64,000 nt of DNA from Zingiber officinale. Lineage: Eukaryota; Streptophyta; Magnoliopsida; Zingiberales; Zingiberaceae. The position numbers and the translations under genes were made by a program. Under the pieces are notes generated by a model. That model did not search any database. It was given only the letters and a program-made list of their open reading frames with translations, and was not told the DNA's origin. Within the stretch, counting starts at the first letter, position 1, and each line of letters opens with the position of its first letter. The stretch lies in contig NC_055990.1 of NCBI RefSeq assembly GCF_018446385.1, forward strand, positions 135,854,996 through 135,918,995, in the 5' to 3' direction. Of this stretch, positions 1 through 11,960 are shown in pieces.

Positions 1-1027
1 TACGATACTCTATGTACAAATTTTTCTTTTTTTTTAAAACAGCGGAAGACTTAAAATAATTCTCTTAGTTTAATAAAAACTTTTCTTTTGTTTTCCCTTT
101 CATCAAATCCGAACTACACTATCATGGCCTCAATAACATGATATCAAAATTAGTAGAAACATAACATCAAGTCACACATACGGTACTACAATTCATGATA
201 CCAAAGCATAGTTCTTTAAAAGTTCTTTTTTTTTAAAGCAGATTCTTATTTGGTTGCCTAGCCACTGCCACATACATCTCCTTGCCTCTCCTGCTGCTCC
301 TCTAGCTCATCCAGCTTTTTCCTTTATCTGTGGTACAAGGACAGTAAGCTGTGAGCACTCATGGCTCAGTAAGTTCCTTTCCTACTCACTAAAACCGAAA
401 ATCATAGTATAATCAAAGAATGTCTCAACATGGCATCATTTCAACTAGTAATGACATAATGTAACATACTCTTTTAAGCATATCATGCAACATGAAGAAA
501 TCATAACTAGTCATGGCATATCATAGCATAAAGCATAGCATGAAGCATAACATAATCGTATCTAATCATGGCATATCGTCATAAGGAGTCATGACATATC
601 CTACACATGGACATATCATGGAACATAACATAATCATATCTAACCATGACATATCATAAATCATCATAAGGTATATGCAATATGATTTTGAAAAACATGT
701 ATCCGAAAAACATGTGTATGTCTCATGATCTTTAAAACCATTTCTTCTTACATATATACTTGAACATAATCTCAACTTAAAGGGGATCCCGGCTATGTAC
801 CACTTACATATTGCGCGCAACCTATGTAGGTCCAAGGTAGCAAGTCTTGAACCCTACAACGCAACATACTAGGCCCAAGTCTTACTCCATCGACCTAGGG
901 GCACTTAGGAGCCCATCCCTAACGAGGCCCGAGTCTTATTCCATCGACCCCGAGGGCACTTATGGAGCCCACTCTTGGTACAAGCCATATAAAGTAAAGT
1001 ACATGTCATACTTATACATATCGTACA

Positions 1028-1270
1028 TCATAAAAGCATGCATCACTTAGGCACACATCATATCATAAAAGTATGCATCACTTAGGCATACATCATGTCA
1101 TAAAAGTATGCATCACTTAGGCATACATCATATCATAAAGGTATGCATCACTTAGGCATACATCATGTCATAAAGGTATGCATCACTTAGGCATACATCA
1201 TACCATAAAAGTATGCATCACTTAAGCATACATCATATCATAACAATATGCATCACTTAGGCATAGATCA
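1028..1270. repeat. 35-bp tandem repeat, about 7 copies
   Basis: A unit built on GTATGCATCACTTAGGCATA followed by CATCATATCATAAAA recurs head to tail with a 35-bp period and few substitutions. Beyond 1270 it fades into more diverged copies (CATGCATATTTTAAGCA-like) up to about 1510. It lies inside the LTR and has no coding sense. Confidence 0.85.
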
Positions 1271-1639
1271 TAAAAACATGCATATCTTAAGCATAAAGCA
1301 TATCATCAAGCATGCATAATTTAACCACATAGCATATCATGAAAGCATGCATATTTTAAGCACTAAACATAGCATCAAAGCATGCATAATTTAACCACAT
1401 ATCATAACATAAGCATGCATATTTTCAGCTCATATCATATCATCAAAGCATGTAAAATTTACCCACTTATCATAACATAAAGCATGCATATTTTGAACTC
1501 ATAACATATCGTAGAAATTCTCATCTTGTATAGCTCACAAGCATACATGTCTAAGCATAAAAGTGTATCATGTGCTCATCCAATCATAAGGAACAATGTA
1601 ACATGATTAATTTGGGTACTAAGCTTCCTAGTCCTTTGG

Positions 1640-3440
1640 GTTCTTATGTTGGCCGAAACCCTCTTAGGTGCCAATTCAGGTTTTAAACAACATCCAAGCA
1701 TGTAGAACCTAATTCATCCACATATCATTTTCATAGGAAGTATTATAAACAAGATTTACTTGAACTCTAAGTTCTCCAAGTCCTTAAACCTCATTTGGCC
1801 GAACCTTAACAAGTGTGAAACAAGGTTCTAAATGACATAAAGCATGGAAACCTTAACTATATTTATAGCATTTGTTTCAAGGAATATGGTAAGCACAATT
1901 GAGTTAGTTCCTAAATCCTTTAAGCCCTTAAAATTATGTCATGGCCGAAACTTACAAGTACTCATTTAGGTTTTCAAGCAAGCATATAAGCATGTGAACT
2001 TACTCTAACATCATGTATAAATTTATAAATGGCATCATACAAGTGGTCATGGCCGAAACTTCCCTTAGCATCAATTTAGGTCACTAACAACATATAGCAT
2101 GTGAATTTTTAGTTTTCTACATTTCATATTTCATGGAGAGTGACATGAGCATGTTCAATGTAAGTTCTAGGGTTTCTAAGGCATGTATCCCTTCATGGCC
2201 GAGACTTTAAGGTGTCCATTTGAATCATAGTTAAATATATAAGCATGTGAACACAATCAACATGTTATCTCAATTTCATAAGAAGCATCTTTAACACATG
2301 AGGTCTAAATTTTAAGGTTTCTAGGTCTTTAAACCCTACATGGCCGAACCTCATCAAGCATGGAATTTGTTCAAATGGCATAAAAGCATAGAAAGTCATA
2401 ACACATTTCATAACATGTATAAAAGTCAAGCACTATAAGCATACATTTAAATTGTGTCTTAGGTTTCCTAGGTTTTTCCTTTCTTTATCTCATAGCATAT
2501 GTTTGGCCGAAACCTTCCAAGTCTTTAAACTAGGTTTTAGGTGGCCTAAAGTATGGAAAACCTAAACAAGTTTTTATGGCAAAAACATCAAAGGAACTAT
2601 ACATATAAGTTTGGTTCACATACAAGCTAGGACCCTTGTGGTCATAATTATCATATATCATGCAACCAATTTTCCTATACTCTAATTAAGCATGGGAGCA
2701 TCAAACAACTTTCATATCTTATTGTCATGAAGGTTTTGAGCATGTTAAAAAGAATCTGTTTAAGCTATTCTAAACCATCCACCTTACCATGGCCGAAACA
2801 TTAAAAGTGATGTTCCTGAGTTTCTATCAACATACAAGCATGCAACTCTTTAAGAAACTCTATATTCTATCATATAAACATGGTGAGTCTAAATTCAAAG
2901 TCTTCCTAACCCTAAACCCTTCCTTGGCCGAAACTTGTGAGTGGGGTACTTTTGGTTCCAAGTAACCTTCAAGTATGAAAACAATAATGGAGCCTTAACC
3001 ATTTATTTAGAGGGTTTTGTGCAAGTTAGGTAAACAAATAAATTCCCTAGCCCTTATAAAACCTTTTTGGCCAAAACTCTAGGGTTAGGTACATCTCTAA
3101 TCCAGCATCACATATATATAAAAATATGAGAGAAAACCTTCTTACAAAGCATAGAAAGATTATCATGAATCAAGGCTTATATTAAACATTCCTAGGATCA
3201 ACAAGTCCTTTCTTTGGCCGAATTTTCACAACTTTGTTTCTAGGTTTTAAAATCCTCATAAAATCCAAAAACACATTAAAACCACTTGTACCACAGGTGA
3301 GGGGATACTTACTTCCTTTTCGCTTGTGGTTCTAAAGTGTGGTGATGGAAGAAAGGTCTCTTCTTCTTGTTCTCCTCCTTTGATTTCCCTTGGTAGCCTT
3401 CCTTGTATCCTAGGAGGAACCTTGTTTTGGGGGCCGAAAA
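1640..3440. repeat. Degenerate ~145-bp periodic repeat with GGCCGAAAC core
   Basis: The core TGGCCGAAAC or a close variant occurs at about 1651, 1797, 1943, 2051, 2197, 2342, 2505, 2791, 2926, 3069, 3216 and 3432. Most spacings are 143-147 bp and one is double that. The cores often follow AAACCCT-like bases and are trailed by AAGCATG-like bases. This looks like an old, badly decayed tandem array forming the middle of the LTR. Confidence 0.6.
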
Positions 3441-3450
3441 TGGAGGAGAG

Positions 3451-3990
3451 GGGGCTGAGGCTCTCGGTGGTGGAGAGGAGAGAATGAGAGAAATGAGAGA
3501 AAAATAAAATCTTCTCTTTACATGTTCCCTTTTATGTTAAGGGGGAAGAGGTAGCAAAATTGGTTTTTTGCTTTCCTTCTCCCTTAGCCCCCTTCTTTTT
3601 TTTATTTTTTATTTTATTTTATTTATTTATTTGTTCTCATCATTCATGATGAAACAAGGGGGAATGAATCCCCTTAATTGTCCTCTTTAAGTCACGGCAA
3701 AGGGAGAGGAAGAGGGAGAGAAAAGAAGGAAGGCAAGTTGCCTTTCTCTTGCTCTTTTCTTGCTTTCTTTTGGCTAGCTTTTACTCTCATCCTTATCATG
3801 AGTTTCCCTCCTTTGCTATCAATATATCATTCCTATCCCAACTGGTTATTACCCATTAATCCTATCATTTACATCATGAGAGGTTCAAGGTTCAATCCTT
3901 GACCACTCCCTATTTTTATTTCTTTTTATTTCTTTTTGGTTCAACATTCTACTAATATTTTTTTCTAAGGCAAATTTACCATTCTCATAT
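3451..3990. other. LTR 5' part, no gene seen
   Basis: This stretch is purine- and T-rich with a short ATTT/TATTT low-complexity run at 3598-3632. On the minus strand it is the beginning of the LTR that starts at 4018. The open frame at 3678-3902 has low-complexity composition (KGRGRGRE-like, then hydrophobic) and no recognisable domain. I do not call it a gene. Confidence 0.5.
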
Positions 3991-4018
3991 TTATCTTAAA
4001 AGCTTAGTGGGTGTTACA

Positions 4019-6669
4019 ATATGTTCCCATTTCCACTCGGGAATAGGAATCTGCTGAAGTAAGCCGGCAGGTCTTTGGTGCTCGGCCTTCACCTGCTGAC
4101 AGATAAGACATCTCGCTACAAATTCTGTGATGTCTTTCTTCATACCGTTCCACCAGTAAGAACGCCTCAAATCTCGATACATGCGGGTCCCGCCTGGGTG
4201 GATCGTAAATCGAGAGCGATGAGCCTCCTGAAATAGCTCCTGTAAGACTGGATGAGACTGAGGTACGCATAATCTGCCTCGGAAGTATATAATACCCTCC
4301 TCGTCTCGTGTGAACTCGGTATGCTACCCGGAAGCTATCTGACTACCAATGAACTGGAAATACTGATCACCAGCCTGGGCCTCTCGGATCCTCGTCCTGA
4401 TCGACGACTAAGCAACCATAGTAACAAGAATACCCTGCTCTGTATGTCCCTGCTCCTCAAGGTCTAACTCGGAGAAACCCTGAACCAAGTCTGTAACTAA
4501 AACTCTGTGGCAAGCCAAAGTCCCTTTAGACTTCCTACTAAGTGCATCGGCAACCATATTAGCTTTCCCTGGGTGATAGCTAATGGTACAATCATAATCC
4601 TTCAGGAACTCCATCCATCTCCTCTGTCGGAGATTAAGTTCCTTCTGGGTGAAAATATATTTAAGACTCTTATGATCAGTGAGAATCTCAAATGTTATGT
4701 CGTACAAATGATGTCGCCAAAGCTTCAGAACAAAGATGATGGCAGCTAACTCCAGATCATGAACTGGGTAGTTCTTCTCATGCTCCTTCAACTGTCGAGA
4801 AGCATAGGAGACTACCCTGCCGTGCTACATCAGAACAGCACTCAAACCCTGAAGAGACGCGTCGGTGTAGAGTACAAATCCATCCTCTCCAAAAGGTAAA
4901 ACCAAAACTGAAGCCGACACTAATCTCTGCTTCAGCTCCTGAAAGCTGGTCTCGCAATCCTCGGACCATGTGAACTTCACGCCTTTTCTGGTAAGGCGTG
5001 TTAGCGGCATAGCAATACGTGAGAAACCCTCGACAAAACGTCAGTAATATCCGGCCAGTCCCAGAAAACTGCGGATCTCCTGCACTGACTTCGGCTACTC
5101 CCAGCTGGTGACAACCTCGATCTTCTGAGGGTCTACTGAAATACCTCTGCTAGAGACCACGTGTGCTAGAAAACCGACTGAGGATAGCCAGAATGCACAC
5201 TTGCTGAACTTCGCGTACAGCTGATGTCGTCGAAGAGTCTCCAAAACTATCCGAAGATGTTGCGCATGTTCCTCTTCGGAACGCGAGTAAACCAATACGT
5301 CATCGATGAAAACGATAACAAACTGATCAAGATACTCCAAAAAGATGAGGTTCATCAGATCCATAAATACCGCTGGAGCGTTGGTAAGCCCAAATGGCAT
5401 TACCAAAAACTCATAATGACTGTACCTGGTACGGAAAGCTGTCTTCTAAATATCAGATTCTCTGACTCTCAGCTGATGATACCCGGATCGCAGATCAATC
5501 TTATAATACACTGATGTACCTCTGAGCTGATCAAACAAATCCTCGATCCGTGGTAAGAGGTACTTATTTCTGACAGTCACTGCATTCAGCTGTCTATAGT
5601 CAATGCATAATCTCAGTGTACCATCCTTCTTCTTGACAAATAACACCGGAGAACCCCATGGAGAAACACTAGGGCGAATAAATCCCCTGTCTAAAAGCTC
5701 CTGGAGTTGAACCTTCAGCTCATTCAACTCTTTTGGTGACATATGATAAGGAACTTTCGATGTCGGCGCAGTCCCCGAAATCAGCTCAATAGCGAACTCC
5801 ACTTGCCTTCTGGGAGGCAGACCTGGTAGCTCCTCTTGGAATACATCTGGATACTCTCGGACCACCGGAACGTCGAAGAGCTGCGAACTACTGCTATCCT
5901 CAGTACTAATCAAAGATGACAGAAAATCCTGACAACCATGTGACAGCAGCTTCTAAGCTTGAATCACCGAAATGATCGATATGTCGTCGTCTCTGATGCT
6001 AGTGAAATCCCATGAGGGTTGGTTTGGAAGCCAGAATGTGACCACCCTCGTCTGGCAATCAACTGTGGCATGATATGCTGATAAACAGTCCATGCCAAGA
6101 ATAATATCAAAATCGACCATTTCCAATACTAAAAGATCTACCGTAAGTATCAGGTTGCGAAAATCTAACAGGCAACCTCTGACCTCCTGAGTGACGTCCA
6201 ATGAATCACCGGATGGTAGGGAGACGGTCAATCACTACAGTCTGAAAGTGGGTAGTCTACCAATCTCCCGCATAAAAGTACAGGATATAAAAGAATGCGA
6301 GCTACCAGTATCTATTAGCATATCAGCAAATAATGCATAAATAGAAATCGTACCGCGGAACACGGATCCGTCGGCTCGCTGCACATCCTCTCTGGTGACC
6401 GCATGAATACGCCCAGTCTCTGGCGGAGGAAGAGGTGGTAACGCTGCCTGCGACTGCTGCGTCTGGGCAGGAGCCTGCCACTGAGGTGGTGCTGGATATT
6501 GTGCCAGAGAAGTCTGAGAGGGTGGCGACTGATACTGTACCGATGGTTGGGACTGCGTCTGATACTGAGTCTGTGGTTGGTGCTGCAGCTGATACTGCCC
6601 CTGAGTCAGATAATGAGGTCCCAGAACAGAGCTCTGGGGTACTGGGGTACTCCTGTCCGAACATGCCAT
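4019..6669 (-). pseudogene. Ty3/gypsy pol remnant (protease, RT, RNase H, part of integrase)
   Basis: One minus-strand reading frame runs through the whole stretch, interrupted by stops. In order it shows an aspartic protease (DTGSSHSF near 6320), reverse transcriptase ([20 protein letters not shown] near 5610, [12 protein letters not shown] near 5310), RNase H (LYTDAS near 4870, then [10 protein letters not shown]) and the integrase zinc-binding segment (HPGGTRMYRDL then CLICQQVKAEHQRP). The sequence ends at EWKWEH before the integrase catalytic core. The RT/RNase H style fits the chromovirus Tekay/Del group, but the chromodomain is missing. In-frame stops lie at 6235, 6232, 5953, 5446, 5095, 5041, 4825, 4408 and 4324 (lowest base). 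All are TAG or TGA, so the copy is dead. It adjoins an LTR on one side and its gag on the other. Confidence 0.88.
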
Positions 6670-6689
6670 ATGCAGCTGCTGTAGGGTAA

Positions 6690-7790
6690 GTTGTTCCCTG
6701 CTGGCGATGTGAGGGTGGAAATCTCCACCCTCCTCGTTGAGACCCTGACTGACTGTGCTGTCCTCCCTGAGCAGTAACTCCGGGAGGAGTATGCTGAGCC
6801 TTCAGCGGGCAATCTCGACTCTAGTGCCCAGGCAGTTTGCAATAAAAGCAAACTGGTTGTCCCAGAGAGCAAGCTGGGGTGATGTGATCTCTGGACCCAC
6901 ATCTGAAACAGCGAATGTCGTTGGAGGGTTGTTTCCGGTTCTGCTGTGGAGATCGGAAACGTCCTGAGGAAGACTGCCCTGACTTCTGAGGTCTACGAAA
7001 AACCCCAGAAGTACCCTGATCTAACCGACTACGCCCTCTCTGCTGCTGTGTAGCCTGTGGCTGCTGGATCTATCCAGATGTCTGACCTGGCTGTTTCCTT
7101 TTTCTATCCAGAAATGCTCTCTACTGAGCTGACTCAATCATAAGGGCTCTGTCCAAAGTCTCCAGGTAAGAAGCATTCCCAAAACTGGCAAGCCTTACTT
7201 GCAAATGTCCATCCAGCCCCTGAATGAACTGCTGCATACGTGAACTATCCTCAGCAACCAGCTCTGGACAAAATCTGGCCAATCTGTCAAACTTTGCATT
7301 ATACTCTGTCACCGACCGGTTGTTCTGTCGCAGACTCAGGAAATCCTGCCGGCGAGCCATCTGATAAGCTCGTGGAAAGAAGCGGCTCTTAAAAGACTCT
7401 CTGAACCTGACCCAAGTAATGTTTTACTCGCCGATGATGGAACGCCGAGTAACCCGTGTCGGCCTCATCCCGTAAGAGAAAAGTAGCCAACTTTGCTTTC
7501 TCCCACTCGGAGCAAGCCATATAGAAGAAGGTCCACTCCATAGTCTCTATCTATGACAGGGCCACACTCGGATCAAGGTCTCCTCGGAAGAGTGTAAATC
7601 GACTCTTCATCGACTCAGCCAACGCTGGAATCCTGACTCGTGCCGCGACAATGTTAGTGAGGTGTCGGAACGGCTGCAGGAACTGGCGGAACCACTGGAG
7701 CTGGTGCTACAAGTGGTACCGCTGAATAGACCGGGGGAGGTACTCCCGATGCTGCTGTATAAACTGGAGCATATGCCGCCGGTGACATAT
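6690..7790 (-). pseudogene. Ty3/gypsy gag remnant with two zinc knuckles
   Basis: This is the gag of the same minus-strand gypsy element. The capsid part is readable at 7360-7121 (MARRQDFLSLRQ then RSVTEYNAKFDRLARFCPEL), typical of Retrotrans_gag. Two CCHC zinc knuckles follow near 6893-6828 (CFRCGSRDHITPAC and a second CFYCKLPGH...C). A TAG stop at 6821 falls inside the second knuckle, where glutamine is usual. Upstream, 7361-7790 encodes a Pro/Ala/Val-rich N-terminal segment and the start of the capsid in shifted frames. The protein is cut at 7790, exactly where the MULE terminal repeat begins, so the original start codon, leader and 5' LTR are absent. Confidence 0.8.
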
Positions 7791-8426
7791 GCAGCGACTT
7801 CTCTCAGCGAATTCGCAGCGCGACTTAGGTGGCAGCTGATGTGGCCAAGTCCAACTCAGAGTAAAAATCGCAGACTTGGCTCTACTCCTCCTCCTCCTCC
7901 GTTTTTTCGCGACCTCTCCTCCGTGCCCTAACGAGTCCTCCTCCTCCTCATCCTCCGTTTTTTCTCCTCCATCAGCGAAAAAGCTCTAACTCTACTCTTC
8001 CTCCTCCTCCGTTTTTTCGCCTCCATCAGCGATCGTGCCCTAACTCTACTCTTCCTCCTTCTCCTCCGTTTTTTCTCCTCCTCCTCAGTTTTTTCTCCTC
8101 CTCCTCCTCCTCCGTTTTTTCTCCTCCTCCTCAGTTTTTTCTTCTCCATTAGCGATCATGCCCTAACTCTTCTCTTCCTCCCGTGCCCTAACTATACTCC
8201 TCAACATCCTCCTCCTCCTGTGCTTTAACGTGACCCCTCCTCCCATGCCCTAACTCTACTCCTCAACATCCTCCTCCTCCTGTGCTTTAACGCGACCCCT
8301 CCTCCCGTGCCCTAACTCTACTCCTTAACATCCTCCTCCTCCTGTGCTTTAACGCAACCCCTCCTCCCGTGCCCTAACTCAGTTTTGTGGTGGTGTGTGA
8401 AATCAGGCGTTCGAGAAGGATTGTGC
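7791..8426 (+). repeat. Left terminal inverted repeat of the MULE
   Basis: This 636-bp arm pairs with the reverse complement of 15171-15928. It opens with a unique 70-80-bp tip, continues with CTCCTCCTCCTCC-rich low-complexity DNA containing repeated GTTTTTTC(T/G)CCTCC motifs, then three 62-bp tandem units (8193-8378) built on CTCTACTCCTCAACATCCTC. It ends with a conserved inner segment (TTTTGTGGTGGTGTGTGAAA). The Lys/Arg-rich ORF on the minus strand at 7928-8149 is a by-product of this low complexity. The arm probably supplies the transposase promoter. Confidence 0.88.
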
Positions 8427-8960
8427 AGAGAGTACACTAGGGAGGAGGTCGATATCGAGTACGGACAAACTTGGCACTACATTGACGGTCGCAATTTCGG
8501 TAACCCACTTTTTTCTTTTCATCTCTGCACTTCAGCGATCCTCATGTAGATAGGAAATGAAACAACCTCAATGTTCATGCTCATATGTGGATTTTTTTTG
8601 TTGAATTATGTTTCTGATTCTAATCAATCAAGGCATGTTGCTATTATTACTTTCTGGCAAGTATTTCTTTCTTCGCCTTATAACTTTTTCATTGCTCAGT
8701 TTATCTAATGTAGAATGTTTGTGTGAAAGCCCTTGACTTATTGTTGTTTGTAAATTAGTTGTATGCATGCAATTAGTCTATTATTTGCAAATTATATGAA
8801 TCGGGTGAAGAATGGTATGGTCATTTAGGTCTGTATACTTTTTTTAACTTTGTTTTGTCTTAGAGGGACTTTGTTTCATGTTTTTTTATTATGTCTCTGT
8901 TTTCTATTTAATTTTGGTCCTGTAATTTTTTTAAAAATAAATGTAGGTGAAGAAAGTGTC
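8427..8960 (+). promoter_or_regulatory. Transposase leader with probable 5'UTR intron
   Basis: Between the left TIR and the transposase ATG there is a short leader followed by GTAACC at 8500 and a T-rich stretch ending in ATGTAG at 8946, just before GTGAAGAAAGTGTCATGG. This looks like a 5'UTR exon plus intron. It is inferred from splice-like signals only. Confidence 0.4.
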
Positions 8961-11257
8961 ATGGAAGCAGAAAAAATTGATTTAATTGAGATAAAGGATA
9001 ACAATGACCCTACGGACCAAGACCCATCTCCATCTAATGTAAATGAAGTCAAGATTCCTGAGATTGGAATGACATTTTCATGTGAAGAAGAAGTTCGTAC
9101 TTTTTATAATTCTTATGCTCAGAATGTTGGTTTCGGTATTTGCTCAGGTGGTAGAAATGGAGATGATGGAAAGCAAAAATATTTCTCTATTGGATGTGCC
9201 AAAAATGGTGGGAAAGTATCTCAAGCAAAAAATATCTTATACCCTCGACCTTCTACTAAGACGAATTGCAAAGCTAAGATTAATGTTGCTATTCGAAATG
9301 ATGGAAACTTTGTAATAACTAGTCTATGTCTTGAACATAATCATATCTTGAGCCCTGGAAAGTCACGACACAGATGTAATAAAGTATTGGATTCAGCTAT
9401 AAAAAGAAAATTAGAGCTAAATGATCAAGCTGGAATAACTTTAAGCAAAAGTTTTCAATCATTTGTAGTTGAGGCTGGAGGCTATGAGAATTTGACATTT
9501 GATGAGAGAAAGTGTAGGAATTATATTTCAGAAGCTAGAAGGTTGAGGTTTGAGGATGGAGATACTGAAGCTTTGAGTAATTATTTTTGTCGCATGCAAA
9601 GTAGGAACTCAAACTTTTTTTATGTGCTTGATTTAGATGGGGAATCTCGAATAAGAAATATTTTTTTGGCAGATGCAAGATGTAGAGCTACGTATGAGTA
9701 TTTTTCTGATGTTGTGACTTTTGATACAACCTATTTGACTAATAGTTATGACATGCCATTTGCTCCATTTGTTGGGGTGAATCATCATGGTCAACCTATT
9801 TTGCTGGGATGTGGATTATTATCAAGCGAAGACTTAGCAACTTTCATATGGTTGTTCAAATCTTGGTTGACATGTATGCTCGGATATGCTCCAAAGGCTA
9901 TAATCACAGACCAATGTCGTGCCATGACAATTGCAATTGAAGAGGTATTTCCGAATTCGCATCATCGTCTGTGTCTTTGGCATATCATGAAAAAAATTCC
10001 AGCAAAATTTGGTGGTCATGCTCAATACAAAATGATAAAGAAACAATTGAAGAACATTGTTTATAACTCACTTACAGTTGCTGAGTGTGATGATAATTGG
10101 TTGAAAATGATTAAGGAGTTTAATTTGGAAAACAATGATTGGTTGAAATCTTTGCATGAAGAATGACATAGATGGATACCTGTATACGTTAAAGATAAAT
10201 TTTGGGCAGGTATGTCCACATCTCAAAGAAGTGAAAGTATGAATGCATTTTTTGATGACTATGTCCATTCTAAAACATCTTTGAAGCAATTTGTTGAGCA
10301 ATATGATAATGCTTTGAAGAAGAAGATTGAGAATGAAAAACATTTGGATTTTGTTTCTTTTAATTCTACCATGCCACTTATTCTTGGTCATCCTATTGAA
10401 AGACAATTTCAAAATGCATACACTAACAACTTATTTAAGTTGTTCCAAGATGAAATAAGAGGATTGATGTTTTGCGATGCCTCATTATTGAAGGAAGAAG
10501 GGACAACTTTAATATTTGAAGTAGTAGAAACTATTTTGGGAAAAAATGGAGAACCCATAAGGGAAGTTTCCTTTAGGGTACATTATACGGAGTTAGATTG
10601 AAAATTGAAATGTATGTGCGGTCTATTTGAGTTTCGGGGAATTTTATGTAGGCATGTGATCAAAGTGTTGATAAGAATGAAGGTAATTGAGGTTCCTATA
10701 AATTATATTATGGACCGATGGCGCAAAGATATTAAGCGTGGGTATTAAAGTATCAGTAACATCTATGATGATTTTGTTTGTGATGGAGAAAGACATCGAT
10801 ATAATATTCTCACTCCATTGATACAAGAGATTCAACAACTTGGTGCAAAAAATGATGACAATTGTTCTATGTTGGTGGAAATCTTGAAAGACACGAAGGA
10901 AAAACTAATTATTAATGGTCTTGAGCATTCAAGGGTTGAACAACTGAAAGGAGTATCTACATCTGGTTCAAAAGCAATACACTCTCCATTAAAAGTAAGA
11001 TCTCGAGGTTGTCCACCCACAAAGAGGAAACAATCTAAGATTGAACAAATTATGAAGAAATCAGTTGCAAAGGCCCGAAAAGAAGGTAAGTGATACATAT
11101 AATAGATATCTAAAATAATTGTCCAGTATTATTGTTTTGTTCAAGTAGATTCATGTGAAAGCTAACAGTTTAAATATTTTTTCTAATCTATCTTGCAGCA
11201 ATAAAGATTGGAAAGTCGATGGTGGAAGACTCATGGAAAAGTGCAGGCAAGGACTAG
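8961..11257 (+). pseudogene. FAR1-type Mutator transposase (mudrA-like), with three in-frame stops
   Basis: A single frame runs from ATG 8961 to 11085, then splices (donor GTAAGT at 11086, acceptor ending 11198) to a last exon ending at TAG 11257, about 727 codons. Residues ~34-125 form a FAR1 DNA-binding zinc domain (EIGMTFSCEEEVRTFYNSYA ... CLEHNH). The MULE transposase domain follows, with DVVTFDTTY near residue 252, AIITDQ near 312 and CLWH near 338. A SWIM zinc finger (CMCGLFEFRGILCRH) sits near 550, then a basic C-terminus. The frame is broken by TGA at 10164 (before HRW, where Arg is usual), TGA at 10599 and TAA at 10746. Upstream, a likely leader intron runs from GT at 8500 to AG at 8946. 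An earlier in-frame TTG near 8850 lies inside that intron, so I prefer 8961. The intact family members excise and insert the element; this copy would give a truncated protein. Confidence 0.88.
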
Positions 11258-11960
11258 TAGGTGAATGAGCATACTATCCTTTAGCTTATCTGTACAAAAA
11301 TGTATTTATGTTTCAAGTGTTTTGGATCCTAATTATAAAAACAATTCTTAAAATAACTGACTATTGGCTTCTTTGACTTATATATCAGAAAGATGTTCTC
11401 AAAACTGTGGTCACTTATAATAAACAAATTTTTTGTATTGGACTTTGGAGGCGATCAATATTAGGTGCTATTACAAGGTATCATTTTTTGCTGCATAGTT
11501 ATTATTGTTATATGCCATTCACTTATCCTTAGTTTTGTTTCTGGTATAACAGACTTCTTTTTGGAGCAGAAGATCCCCCTATCACCGGCATGGTGTTGGA
11601 TAATGTCTTCTCAAATTTGTTTGATCTTATGATGCTTGTGGATGTTTACAAAATTTGTGTCATGTCAATTCATGGAGAAAATATTCTCTCATCGAGTTGT
11701 TCTAGAAGAGAGTTATGTAGATGTTTTCGAATATTAGCATGTTATGTAGATGTTTTGGATTAGTAGCATATTTATGTAGATGTTTTGGAATAGTAGAATA
11801 TTTTGGAATAGTAGCAGCCGGGAGAAGAATTACTTCCAGAAACAGGTTTATAATCATAGTCTGTTTCCTACAAATTCAGTAAACAAAGTGGCTACTAAAT
11901 GTGCAGTGTTTCTTATAGTTTTTTCCTGTACTTTCTTGTTTGATGCATTCTGTTTTGCAG

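Larger units (their letters stand above)
1..4018 (-). mobile_element. Long terminal repeat, partial (gypsy-type, TGTAACACCC start)
   Basis: On the minus strand the sequence begins TGTAACACCC at 4018, the usual start of many plant Ty3/gypsy (Tekay-like) LTRs, exactly where the integrase reading frame of the neighbouring gypsy element breaks off. From there to position 1 I find no credible coding sequence. The stretch has internal tandem structure, described separately, and short imperfect duplications such as the paired blocks at 880-925 and 925-975. The other end lies outside the window, so whether this is a 3' LTR, a solo LTR or one end of a nested element cannot be decided. It interrupts integrase right after the conserved EWKWEH motif, so it is either a nested insertion or the product of a deletion joining pol to its own 3' LTR. 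Confidence 0.6.

Noticed and set aside
7928..8149. Lys/Arg-rich ORF (and its twin at 15579-15794) that looks like a basic nuclear protein
   Set aside because: It is the translation of CTCCTCCTC low-complexity DNA in the two TIR arms, with no domain and no separate conservation.
8850..8960. Extended hydrophobic N-terminus of the transposase frame (could be read as a signal peptide)
   Set aside because: It starts at TTG, is T-rich intron-like DNA, and a 3' splice site (ATGTAG at 8941-8946) precedes the ATG at 8961.
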